A stretch of 7,407 nt of DNA from an uncultured Bacteroidales bacterium (GCA_934699135.1 CAKUVM010000065.1:1-7407); one strand, 5' to 3'; shown: positions 1-6,430, numbered from the stretch's first letter. The notes: a model not told the origin generated them from the sequence alone. Numbers and translations are program-made.

Positions 1-540
1 TGGCCGCGCGAAATCGTCCAAATACTTGGCCCCCCAGCGTTGCAATGCATACCATTCATAGCGAACACCGACCTCCGCTTTGTTCCTTTTTGACAGTGCG
101 TCCTTGAATTGCAGCATATGCTCGTATACAGCGGGATACTGCTCACGAAATACGTTCTCGGCTTTTAGGGAAGCCCCTTTTATGCTCCCGTCATTTTGGA
201 GGGGAAAATGCCAAGGCAGGAATATCAGCCACAGCCCCGCCCACTCGCAGCCGTACCTCCTGATGTCGCGGCCGCGCAGAATGGGCCGTATCAGCGCCTC
301 CGTCCGCTCCCGCTCCGCGGCGCCCCGGCACCGGGCCAGGATGGCCTCCCGCCGCGCCGTGTCTATGATGAACGCCTCGTTGCAGCCGGTCTTGATGCCA
401 TAGTTAATCCTCACGTCCCAGTCGCGGAGCGGGGCGCCGGCGGCCTCGACCTTGCGCCGGATGGACTGCTCCACGGCCGAGAGCGCCACCCACGGCCCCG
501 AGCCGCCGAAGCCCTGCCGCGAGCCGCCGCGCCGCGCCAA
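1..540 (-). pseudogene. 5'-truncated type IIG restriction-modification enzyme, target-recognition region only (partial at left edge)
   Basis: Reading the minus strand from about 540 down to 1 gives 180 uninterrupted residues that match the C-terminal specificity (TaqI/Eco57I-like) region of fused type IIG restriction-methyltransferase proteins. Seen in order: GPWVALSAVEQSI, then INYGIKTGCNEAFIID, then LIRPILRGRDIRRYG followed by WAGLWLI, then LPWHFPL, and near the edge WYALQRWGAKYLDDF. In intact relatives this region follows a large methyltransferase domain with an NPPY motif and an N-terminal nuclease. None of that is present: two tandem in-frame stops (550-552 TAA, 547-549 TAG) lie just upstream, no ATG opens the frame (only a TTG at 538-540), and the lemA-operon terminator sits immediately beyond. 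I infer a decayed remnant or a silent TRD cassette. The family call is firm. Whether it is dead, or part of a shuffling system continuing to the left, cannot be seen here. Confidence 0.8.
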
Positions 541-570
541 AACGCTCTATTAAAAACGGAACGCCCGAAT

Positions 571-604
571 AACAAAAGTGCCGCGCCCAAGACGGGCGCG
601 GCAC
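571..604 (-). terminator. Rho-independent terminator of the lemA-TPM operon
   Basis: A perfect 11-bp GC-rich stem (578-588 with 594-604, GTGCCGCGCCC) closes a 5-nt loop and is followed on the minus strand by TTTTGTT (577-571). It begins 34 nt after the stop of the last TPM gene, so it ends that transcript. It also separates the operon from the truncated restriction-modification fragment. On the plus strand the stem is not followed by a T run, so it is probably one-directional. Confidence 0.85.
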
Positions 605-638
605 ATCGTGTTTCATATCAGTGAGCGGCAATGGCGGC

Positions 639-1475
639 TCACCAGCTGCCGCCACCGCCGCCGCCGCCAAACGAGCCGCCTCCGCCGTTCTTGCTAGACG
701 ACGACTCGCCTCGGCCGCCGCCCACCGATGCCGCTATCTGTATGAGTATGCGGGCCACGGCCGTATAGATGGAGGCCAGGACGAAAAGGAACGTCATGGC
801 CGAGGTTATTTTCTCCTGGCGCGTCTCGGCTCGGTTATACCAGTCGATGAAGAAACTGCTCACAAAGTAGAGCAGTATGAGAGCCAAGATGATGACTATG
901 GCGGCAAGCTCGCCCGCCGACCATTCGTCAGGAGATGCCGCGCCGGAGGCCGTAAACTCGCCCCGCGTGGCGTCCATCACGGCGCGGCATCCGGCCTCGA
1001 TGGCCCCGTCGTGGTCTCCCGCCTTGAAGAGCGGTCCCATGACGTTGCGCACAATGCGGGCGCAAGCCACATCAGTCAGCGCGCCCTCCATGCCATAGCC
1101 GGAGGCTATGAAAGCCCGGCCAGTGGAGTCCGCCGCGTTGGCGCATACAACCATCACCACGCCATTGTCCTTGCCCTTGTGGCCTACGCCCCACTTGTCT
1201 CCAAGCTGCTGGGCGAAGTCGGCAATGTCGTAGCCGCCCAGGTCCGTCACCGTCACCACGGTTATCTGGGACGTGGTGGAGTCGCTGAACTCCGTCAGCT
1301 CGCGCTCCACGCGCTCGGAGCCGGCTGGTGAGAGCAGGCCGGCCAGGTCGTTTACAAAAGCGGGCGGCATGGGCCTGTCTGGGATCTGCGCGATGGCTTG
1401 GACGGCGACTATGAGGGCGCACAACGCGGCCGCGGCCACCCTGCGCGGTATGATGGAGAGGCTACGCTTCGTCAT
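639..1475 (-). CDS. Membrane-anchored TPM-domain protein with glycine-rich C-terminus (YgcG-like)
   Basis: This 278-aa protein has an N-terminal signal/membrane segment (about residues 12-30, ending AQA-like before IPDRP), then a TPM (formerly DUF477) domain at about 34-172. Family marks are FVNDLAGLLSP, DKWGVGHKGKDNGV and GYGMEGALTDV. Two hydrophobic segments follow (about 190-210 and 224-245), then a tail of glycine, serine and a final Trp (GGGGSFGGGGGGGSW). This architecture is typical of YgcG-like proteins, which are predicted to display the TPM domain outside the membrane. The biochemical role is not settled; some TPM proteins have been assigned phosphatase activity and others act in photosystem or membrane-complex assembly. 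I chose ATG at 1475 because it lies 7 nt after the stop of the preceding gene and directly precedes a basic signal sequence; ATG at 1535 would overlap that gene. It is the last gene of the lemA operon. Confidence 0.88.
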   Translation of the reverse strand: MTKRSLSIIPRRVAAAALCALIVAVQAIAQIPDRPMPPAFVNDLAGLLSPAGSERVERELTEFSDSTTSQITVVTVTDLGGYDIADFAQQLGDKWGVGHKGKDNGVVMVVCANAADSTGRAFIASGYGMEGALTDVACARIVRNVMGPLFKAGDHDGAIEAGCRAVMDATRGEFTASGAASPDEWSAGELAAIVIILALILLYFVSSFFIDWYNRAETRQEKITSAMTFLFVLASIYTAVARILIQIAASVGGGRGESSSSKNGGGGSFGGGGGGGSW

Positions 1476-1482
1476 GCCGTGG

Positions 1483-1917
1483 TCATTTGGAGAATGAGAC
1501 TTCGTCTGGCAGCTCGTTAGCGTCGTCCTCCTCATGCGGGAAGAACTCCTTGAGCTTCTGGCCGCACAAGATGATGGACCGGCAGATGCCGTCTATCGGG
1601 TCGCCCTTGGCGAAGGCGGCGGATATGGTGGCCACCACATCGTCCCAAAATCCTTGGCCCACAATGTCATTGATCCCCTTGTCGCCTATCACCGCGAAGC
1701 GGCGGTCTTTGGTGGCGAAGAAGAACAGCACCCCGTTGCGCAGCTTGGTGCGCTGCATCCCCAGCGTGTTGAACGCCTCTATGGCGGAGTCCATCACCTG
1801 CGGCTTGCAGTGTCGGGCCACGTGGACGTGCACCTCGCCGCTCGTGCGGGACTCGGCCTCCTCGATGGCCTGCGTGATGCGGCGGCAAGCCTCTTTGCTG
1901 AATATCTTGTCAGACAT
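1483..1917 (-). CDS. Small soluble TPM-domain protein
   Basis: This 144-aa protein is a stand-alone TPM (DUF477) domain without signal peptide or membrane segment. Visible family features are the helix with EEAESRTSGEVHVHVA (about 19-34), the TLGMQRTKLRNGVLFFFA segment (51-68), DRRFAVIGDKGIND (71-84) and a C-terminal helix with GQKLKEFFP. The last 17 residues are acidic and probably disordered. The ATG at 1917 starts 20 nt after the lemA stop; a TTG at 1932 would add five residues and is less likely. Pairing of a short cytoplasmic TPM protein with a long membrane TPM protein downstream of lemA is a common arrangement in Bacteroidota. I infer that the three act together at the envelope. The molecular function is not known from sequence. 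Confidence 0.87.
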   Translation of the reverse strand: MSDKIFSKEACRRITQAIEEAESRTSGEVHVHVARHCKPQVMDSAIEAFNTLGMQRTKLRNGVLFFFATKDRRFAVIGDKGINDIVGQGFWDDVVATISAAFAKGDPIDGICRSIILCGQKLKEFFPHEEDDANELPDEVSFSK

Positions 1918-1937
1918 CTTCGTTCTCGGCAATGGGG

Positions 1938-2516
1938 CTAGAACTCCACCTTAGGCGCTTTGTCGCTGCCTTCGTCGGCCTTGAAGTATGGCTTGGCGTC
2001 GAAGCCGAAGATGCTGGACACGATGTTGTTTGGGAATTTGCGGATGTATGTGTTGTAGTCCCTCGCCGTGTCGTTGAATTTCTTGCGTTCCGTGGAAATC
2101 CTGTTCTCGGTGCCCTCCAGCTGCGCGCTCAGGTCGCGGAAGTTCTCGTTGGCCTTGAGGTCGGGGTAGGCCTCTTTCACGGCCATGAGCCTGCTCAGCG
2201 CGCTGCTCAGCTCGCCTTGCGCCTGTTGGAATTTTGCCATGTTCTCTTCCGTCAGCGAGCTCGCGTCAATCGTCACGCTGGTGGCCTTGGAGCGGGCGTC
2301 CACCACGGCCGTCAGTGTCTCGCTCTCGTGCGTGGCGTAGCCTTTGACTGTGGCCACGAGGTTGGGGATGAGGTCGGCGCGGCGCTGGTAGACGTTCTCC
2401 ACCTGAGACCATTGGGCCTCCACGGCCTCCTGTTTCTCCACCATAGTGTTGTATCCGCAGCTGGACAGCGAAAGGGCGCAGAGCGCGGAGAGAATGAGCA
2501 ATTTGAACAGTTTCAT
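1938..2516 (-). CDS. lemA: LemA family lipoprotein
   Basis: This 192-aa protein is of the usual length for LemA. It opens with a lipoprotein signal peptide (MKLFKLLILSALCALSLSSC) whose lipobox LSSC puts the lipidated cysteine at residue 20. The LemA core follows: YNTMVEKQEAVEAQWSQVE (22-40), the signature YQRRADLIPNLVATVKGY (43-60), and the C-terminal helix pair with YPDLKANENFRDL, LEGTENRIS and FPNNIVSSIFGF. The fold is a long alpha-helical bundle. The role is uncertain; LemA proteins recur beside TPM-domain proteins. I chose ATG at 2516 because it begins the signal peptide. A start at 2633 would place 39 basic residues before the lipobox and would begin at the candidate -33 promoter element. 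It is the first gene of the operon with the two TPM genes. Confidence 0.95.
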   Translation of the reverse strand: MKLFKLLILSALCALSLSSCGYNTMVEKQEAVEAQWSQVENVYQRRADLIPNLVATVKGYATHESETLTAVVDARSKATSVTIDASSLTEENMAKFQQAQGELSSALSRLMAVKEAYPDLKANENFRDLSAQLEGTENRISTERKKFNDTARDYNTYIRKFPNNIVSSIFGFDAKPYFKADEGSDKAPKVEF

Positions 2517-2602
2517 TTTTTCTTTCTCGGTTTTGTTGCACTTAATAAAAATCCGTCGGCGTATGGTCGGGCGCATAAGGCCGGGCCGCACGGTGACGGA
2601 GC

Positions 2603-2633
2603 TAAAAATAGCTGTTTTGGCCGACAATAACAA
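2603..2633 (-). promoter_or_regulatory. Candidate Bacteroidota-type promoter for the lemA operon
   Basis: On the minus strand, TTG (2633-2631) is followed after exactly 20 nt by TATTTTTA (2610-2603), one mismatch from the -7 consensus TAnnTTTG. A start site near 2596 would give a leader of about 80 nt before the lemA ATG at 2516. This is a pattern match only. Confidence 0.4.
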
Positions 2634-2724
2634 GAACGTGCGGCAAAAACGCCCGCAGCTATTGTATAAACATACAGCTTTGTGGAAAAAGATTAACTGA
2701 CCGTCAGTAATTGGCGCTTCTTTG

Positions 2725-2755
2725 TTGCAAGCTATCAGATAACACGCTATATTTG
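2725..2755 (+). promoter_or_regulatory. Bacteroidota-type promoter for the CoA-transferase gene
   Basis: TTG (2725-2727, inside TTTGTTG) is followed after 20 nt by TATATTTG (2748-2755), a full match to the -7 consensus TAnnTTTG. Transcription would start near 2762, about 26 nt before the ATG at 2788. No Shine-Dalgarno sequence precedes the ATG (the leader is AT-rich), as is usual in this phylum. Confidence 0.7.
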
Positions 2756-2787
2756 CAACTGAATAAAAACGTGTCCATTTAATAATT

Positions 2788-4272
2788 ATGCACTATCCCG
2801 AGTTGACGGCCGATGAGGCGGCCGAATTCATTAAAGACGACTATGTAGTCGGCATCGGAGGTTTCTCTTCTGTCGGAACGCCCAAGGCCGTGCCCATGGC
2901 GCTGGCCAAGAGGGCCGAGGCGGAGCATGCCAAGGGCAACTCGTTCAGGGTCGGCCTGATCACCGGCGGGGCCACGGGCGACGCCATAGACGGCGCGCTG
3001 GCACGTGCGCACGCCGTGAAGTTCCGCACCCCGTTCCAGTCTCACAAGGATATGCGCGCGGCCATCAACCGCCAAGAGGTGCAATATTTTGACCTCAACC
3101 TCAGCCATGTGGCGCAAGACTTGCGCTACGGTTTCTTGGGGCATATGGATGTGTGCATAATCGAGGCCTCGTCCATCACCGCCAGCGGCGACGTGGTGCC
3201 GACAAGCTCCGTGGGCATATCTCCCACGCTTTGCCAGTCGGCTGATAAGATCATCATTGAGCTCAACGCTCACCACCCGGAGGCAATATGCGGCATGCAT
3301 GACATTTACGAGCCGGCCAACCCGCCATATCGTCGCGAGATTCCAATCTACTCGCCGTCTGACAGAATTGGCACGCCGGCCATAAAGGTGGACCCGTCGA
3401 AGGTGTTGTGCGTGGTGCGCACCAATATGCCGGACACCATCGCCGCGTTCACCGAGCCTAACCCCGTCACCACCAAGATTGGCCAAAACGTGGCCGAGTT
3501 CCTCATAAGCGAGCTCCGCAAGGGCATAATCCCCAAAGAGTTCCTGCCCCTTCAGAGTGGCGTGGGCAACATTGCCAACGCGGTGCTTGGCTCGCTCGGC
3601 GAGTGCCAAGACATCCCCCCGTTCACCATGTTCACGGAGGTTATCCAGAACTCCGTCATCCCGCTCATGGAGAGTGGCCGCGTCTCTTTCGCCTCGGGCA
3701 GCTCGCTCACGCTCTCTGACGATATGCTCCACCGCGTCTACTCCAATTTGGATTTCTTCAAGAGCAAGCTCATGCTCCGCCCGCAGGAGATAACGAACCA
3801 TCCGGAGCTGATTCGCCGCCTGGGCGTCATTGCCATCAACACGGCGTTGGAGATGGACATTTTTGGCAACGTGAACAGCACCAACGTGAGCGGCCAGAAG
3901 ATGATGAACGGCATTGGCGGCTCGGCCGACTTCGCCCGCAACTCTTTCCTCTCCATCTTCACATGCCCGTCGGTGGCAAAGGGCGGCGTCATTTCCGCCA
4001 TCGTCCCCATGGTGACCCACACCGACAGCAACGAGCACTCTGTCAAGATTGTGGCCACGGAGTATGGCGTGGCCGACTTGCGCGGCAAGAGCCCGGTGCA
4101 GAGGGCCCGCGCCATAATAGAAAACTGCGCGCACCCCGACTATAAACAGCTCCTCTGGGACTACCTCAAGCTCATGGAGGGCAAGACCCACACGCCAATG
4201 ACGCTCTCGAAAGCCTTTGCCATGCACGTGGCCCTGGAGGAGACGGGCGACATGAGGAACGCGAAGTTCTGA
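2788..4272 (+). CDS. Acetyl-CoA hydrolase/transferase family protein (class I CoA-transferase, Cat1/AarC/ScpC-like)
   Basis: This 494-aa protein matches the family's usual length of about 500. It should move CoA between short-chain acyl-CoA and carboxylate (succinyl-CoA with acetate or propionate) through a glutamyl-CoA thioester, in the cytoplasm, as part of succinate/propionate/acetate fermentation. The N-terminal half has VGIGGFSSVGTPKAVP (21-36) and LITGGATGDAIDGALA (58-72). The C-terminal half has LQSGVGNIANAVLG (255-268), then FTEVIQNSV with the expected catalytic Glu at 284, VSFASGSSLTLS (299-310), and NGIGGSADFARNSF (374-387). ATEYGVADLRGKS (423-435) is also typical. The ATG at 2788 is preceded by a full consensus promoter. 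It is transcribed alone, diverging from lemA. Which acyl-CoA is preferred cannot be read from the sequence. A 509-codon open frame on the opposite strand is a shadow of its GC-rich third positions. Confidence 0.93.
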   Translation: MHYPELTADEAAEFIKDDYVVGIGGFSSVGTPKAVPMALAKRAEAEHAKGNSFRVGLITGGATGDAIDGALARAHAVKFRTPFQSHKDMRAAINRQEVQYFDLNLSHVAQDLRYGFLGHMDVCIIEASSITASGDVVPTSSVGISPTLCQSADKIIIELNAHHPEAICGMHDIYEPANPPYRREIPIYSPSDRIGTPAIKVDPSKVLCVVRTNMPDTIAAFTEPNPVTTKIGQNVAEFLISELRKGIIPKEFLPLQSGVGNIANAVLGSLGECQDIPPFTMFTEVIQNSVIPLMESGRVSFASGSSLTLSDDMLHRVYSNLDFFKSKLMLRPQEITNHPELIRRLGVIAINTALEMDIFGNVNSTNVSGQKMMNGIGGSADFARNSFLSIFTCPSVAKGGVISAIVPMVTHTDSNEHSVKIVATEYGVADLRGKSPVQRARAIIENCAHPDYKQLLWDYLKLMEGKTHTPMTLSKAFAMHVALEETGDMRNAKF

Positions 4273-4433
4273 GCCCTGCCGCCGAAGAGCGGGGCGCGGC
4301 CTTGGCAATGCGTCTCCGAGGAGGAATGAAAAGTATTAAATTTTGTTTTTGCCTTATCTGATTGTATCTCAATTATTATTGAGGCAAATCGGTAGGAATC
4401 AGAAGAGGGACGCTAAAAAAATTAAGCAAACGC
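4273..4433. other. Intergenic segment after the CoA-transferase gene, with AT-rich inverted repeats
   Basis: I see no gene here. The first 50 bases are GC-rich and the rest is AT-rich. A perfect 6-bp inverted repeat CTCAAT (4368-4373) / ATTGAG (4378-4383) encloses TATT, and outside it lie CTGATT (4358-4363) and AATCAG (4397-4402). These could form a nested hairpin in the 3' end of the CoA-transferase mRNA. There is no good terminator directly behind that gene; a T-rich patch at 4340-4350 lacks a GC stem. The only plus-strand reading frame is a 17-codon one with no support. Confidence 0.5.
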
Positions 4434-4464
4434 TTGCGCAATTGTTAATAAAGCATTAAACTTG
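4434..4464 (+). promoter_or_regulatory. Candidate Bacteroidota-type promoter in the intergenic region
   Basis: TTG (4434-4436) is followed after exactly 20 nt by TAAACTTG (4457-4464), one mismatch from TAnnTTTG. It points toward the strong terminator at 4576-4618 with no open reading frame between them, which suggests a small RNA gene. Confidence 0.45.
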
Positions 4465-4470
4465 CAATGT

Positions 4471-4618
4471 AAGCCAAGCAAAAAATGTTGGCCAAGGGTC
4501 TTGACGCCTTTGGGTGACGCACATAATAGAACCGTCGTGATGACGGAAATTTTCATCTGTTGTTGTCTATTGTTGATTAAAGCCCCAGGCCATTTAGGCA
4601 TGGGGCTTTAATTTTTTT
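4471..4618 (+). ncRNA. Candidate small RNA (about 150 nt), unknown family
   Basis: The segment lies between a promoter-like TTG-N20-TAAACTTG and a strong Rho-independent terminator, and holds no plausible protein. Local structure includes CCGTC/GACGG (4532-4536 with 4542-4546 around a 5-nt loop) and a possible CCAAGG/CC-TTTGG hairpin (4492-4512) with one bulge. A direct repeat of TGACGC (4502-4507, 4515-4520) is also present. The 5' end is an estimate from the -7 box; the 3' end follows from the terminator's T run. I could not match it to SRP RNA, tmRNA or a riboswitch from memory. A 6S-like RNA is possible but I see no clear long closing stem. The alternative is a long 3' UTR of the CoA-transferase transcript. 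Confidence 0.4.
4576..4618 (+). terminator. Strong Rho-independent terminator (plus strand)
   Basis: A perfect 12-bp stem ATTAAAGCCCCA (4576-4587) / TGGGGCTTTAAT (4601-4612) has a loop of 13 nt in which GCC/GGC can pair further. It is followed by T runs through 4618. It terminates plus-strand transcription from the candidate small RNA or from the CoA-transferase gene. The minus-strand side lacks a T run. Confidence 0.88.
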
Positions 4619-4654
4619 GTGTATCCACCGTCTTCATTCTTGTGTCCGGGACAC

Positions 4655-4703
4655 GCAAAGACGCCCGCCTTAAGGGTCATCCCCCTCCGGCGGGCGTCTT
4701 TGC
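4655..4703 (-). terminator. Long perfect hairpin, probable terminator of the ABC-F gene
   Basis: A 15-bp perfect inverted repeat (GCAAAGACGCCCGCC at 4655-4669 with its complement at 4689-4703) encloses a 19-nt loop in which AGGG/CCCT can pair. It begins 23 nt beyond the ABC-F stop codon. The T run (TCTTT) is inside the stem rather than after it, and the next bases are GCGTG. It may therefore act as a bidirectional terminator or 3'-end stabiliser. A small adjacent hairpin GTGTC/GACAC lies at 4642-4654. Confidence 0.65.
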
Positions 4704-4726
4704 ACGGCGTTGTGGCTTGTGCGCGA

Positions 4727-6346
4727 TTACTTGGCGTACAAGGCCTCGCGCTTGGCCTTTATGGCCTCGTCTTGCATATAGTCCTCAAAGTCCATATACT
4801 TGTCAATGGTTCCGTTGGGCGTAATCTCAATGACGCGGTTGCAGACGGAGCGTATGAACTCGTGGTCGTGGCTCGTCATGAGGATGTTGCCGGGGTAGGT
4901 CTTCATGTTGTTGTTGAAGGCTTGGATTGACTCCATGTCCAGATGGTTGGTGGGCTGGTCTAGCATCACCACGTTGGGGTTCGAGAGCATCATCTTCGCG
5001 ATCATGCAGCGCATCTTCTCGCCGCCGGAGAGCACGTTGCACGTCTTCTTGATGTCCTCACTTCCGAAGAGCATCTTTCCCAGATATTGGCGGAGGAAGA
5101 AGTCCTCGGTGTTTGGCGAGAACTGCGCCAACCAGTTGGTGAGGTCGAGCTTCTTGTTGAAGAACTCGGTGTTGTCTAGCGGCAGGTAGGCCATGGAGAT
5201 GGTTGTGCCCCACGAGAATGTGCCGCTTTCGGGCTGAATCTCGCCGTTGAGGATGCGGAAGAGCGCCGTGGTGGCGCGCGCGTCGTGCGAGAGGAGGCAT
5301 ATTTTGTCATTGCGCTCCACGTTGAAAGAGACGTCGCCGAAGAGGCGCGTGCCGTCGTCCATGGAGTATGAGAGGTCGCGGACTTCCAGTACCTTGTCTC
5401 CCGCGGGTCGCTCTGGGGTGAAGATTATGCCCGGGTAGCGGCGCGTCGAGGGTGCGATCTCCTCCACGTTGAGTTTCTCCAGCATCTTTTTGCGGCTGGT
5501 GGTCTGCTTGCTCTTGGCCACGTTGGCGGAGAAGCGTGAGATGAACTCCATGAGTTCCTTGCGTTTCTCCTCAGCTTTCTTGTTTTGGGCGGCCTGCTGA
5601 CGGAGTGCCAGCTGCGAGCTCTCATACCAGAAGGTGTAGTTGCCGGAGAACATGCGGATCTTGTTGTAGTCAATGTCCACAATGTCGGTGCAGACGTTGT
5701 CTAGGAAGTGGCGGTCGTGGCTGACCACGATGACGGTGTTGGGGAAGTTGGCCAGGTAGTCCTCTAGCCAGAGGACGGTGTCGAGGTCGAGGTCGTTGGT
5801 AGGCTCGTCGAGCAGCAGGTTGTCCGGGTTGCCGAAAAGGGCTTGCGCCAGCAACACTTTCACTTTCTGCTTGCCGGAGAGGTCTTTCATGAGCTGATAA
5901 TGAAGGTCTTCCGTCACGCCGAGGCCGCTGAGCAGGTTGGCCGCGTCGCTCTCGGCGGTCCACCCGCCCATCTCGCCAAACTGCTCCTCCAGCTTGGCCA
6001 CCTCCTCGCCATCGGCGTCGGAGAAGTCGGGCTTGGAGTACAGCTCATTTTTGCGCTGCATGTTGTCCCACAGTTTCTTGTGGCCAATGAGCACAGTGTC
6101 TAGCACAGTGTGGTCGTCAAATGCGAAGTGATCCTGCACCAGCACGGAGAGCCTCTCGCCCGGAGCCATCTCCACATAGCCTTTGGTGGAGTCTAGCTGC
6201 CCGGCCAAAATCTTGAGGAACGTGGATTTGCCTGCGCCGTTGGCGCCAATGACGCCGTAGCAGTTGCCGGGGGAGAATTTTAGGTTTACGTCCTCAAAGA
6301 GGGGCTTCTTGTTGAACTGGATGGCGAGATCCGTTACTGTTATCAT
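4727..6346 (-). CDS. ABC-F family ATPase, YbiT-like, with a degenerate second nucleotide-binding domain
   Basis: This 539-aa soluble protein has two ABC domains and no membrane segments, as in ABC-F translation factors that bind the ribosomal E site. NBD1 has Walker A GANGAGKST (34-42), signature LSGKQ (156-160), Walker B LLLDEPTND (Asp180, Glu181) and switch His210. The linker at about 245-300 is charged and helical with FSANVAKSKQTTSRKKMLEKL, the P-site tRNA-interaction motif region. NBD2 keeps LSGGE (439-443) and His493, but its Walker A position reads LSHDARATT (352-360) with no lysine, and Walker B reads MLDQPTNHLD, with Gln464 in place of the catalytic Glu. The overall sequence follows E. 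coli YbiT (530 aa). The ATG at 6346 begins the conserved MITVTDLAIQF. The gene is alone in its transcript and ends at a hairpin. Its role is probably in translation under stress or energy limitation; resistance is possible but unsupported. Confidence 0.92.
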   Translation of the reverse strand: MITVTDLAIQFNKKPLFEDVNLKFSPGNCYGVIGANGAGKSTFLKILAGQLDSTKGYVEMAPGERLSVLVQDHFAFDDHTVLDTVLIGHKKLWDNMQRKNELYSKPDFSDADGEEVAKLEEQFGEMGGWTAESDAANLLSGLGVTEDLHYQLMKDLSGKQKVKVLLAQALFGNPDNLLLDEPTNDLDLDTVLWLEDYLANFPNTVIVVSHDRHFLDNVCTDIVDIDYNKIRMFSGNYTFWYESSQLALRQQAAQNKKAEEKRKELMEFISRFSANVAKSKQTTSRKKMLEKLNVEEIAPSTRRYPGIIFTPERPAGDKVLEVRDLSYSMDDGTRLFGDVSFNVERNDKICLLSHDARATTALFRILNGEIQPESGTFSWGTTISMAYLPLDNTEFFNKKLDLTNWLAQFSPNTEDFFLRQYLGKMLFGSEDIKKTCNVLSGGEKMRCMIAKMMLSNPNVVMLDQPTNHLDMESIQAFNNNMKTYPGNILMTSHDHEFIRSVCNRVIEITPNGTIDKYMDFEDYMQDEAIKAKREALYAK

Positions 6347-6354
6347 TTCTCTTG

Positions 6355-6375
6355 CTAATCTGTTTTCTTATCCAT
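6355..6375 (-). other. Six-codon leader ORF upstream of the ABC-F gene
   Basis: On the minus strand ATG (6375-6373) opens MDKKTD and closes with TAG (6357-6355), 8 nt before the ABC-F start codon and in a different frame. It lies inside the predicted leader and just after a possible GC-rich hairpin. Short leader peptides control some ABC-F resistance genes by ribosome stalling. Such control is not known to me for YbiT-type proteins, and so short a frame can arise by chance. Confidence 0.3.
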
Positions 6376-6430
6376 GCCGCTTCCGGCCCCACGCTCTGCC
6401 ACAAGGGGCGGCGAGAGCCGAAAGACTGCG

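Noticed and set aside
196..624. 142-codon plus-strand frame opposite the restriction-modification fragment
   Set aside because: Pro/Arg/Ala-rich low-complexity product running through the terminator hairpin; the minus strand carries recognisable type IIG motifs.
621..1331. 236-codon plus-strand frame opposite the membrane TPM gene
   Set aside because: It is the antisense shadow of a GC-rich gene; its composition is Ala, Arg and His rich with no motif, while the minus-strand frame has signal peptide, TPM domain and operon context.
2517..2633. Extended lemA start at 2633
   Set aside because: It would bury the lipoprotein signal peptide behind 39 basic residues and would begin at the -33 element of the candidate promoter.
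2779..4308. 509-codon open frame on the minus strand, longer than the CoA-transferase gene it opposes
   Set aside because: It mirrors the plus-strand gene codon for codon, is rich in Arg, His and Ala, lacks any recognisable domain, and the plus-strand frame has clear family motifs and a consensus promoter.
4308..4361. 17-codon plus-strand ORF preceded or overlapped by GGAGGA
   Set aside because: Too short, the purine run is too close to the second ATG, Bacteroidota rarely use such sites, and there is no sign of conservation.
4470..4618. SRP RNA, tmRNA or tRNA at the intergenic small-RNA locus
   Set aside because: No tetraloop and asymmetric loop of SRP RNA, no tRNA-like ends, and no T-arm sequence are visible.
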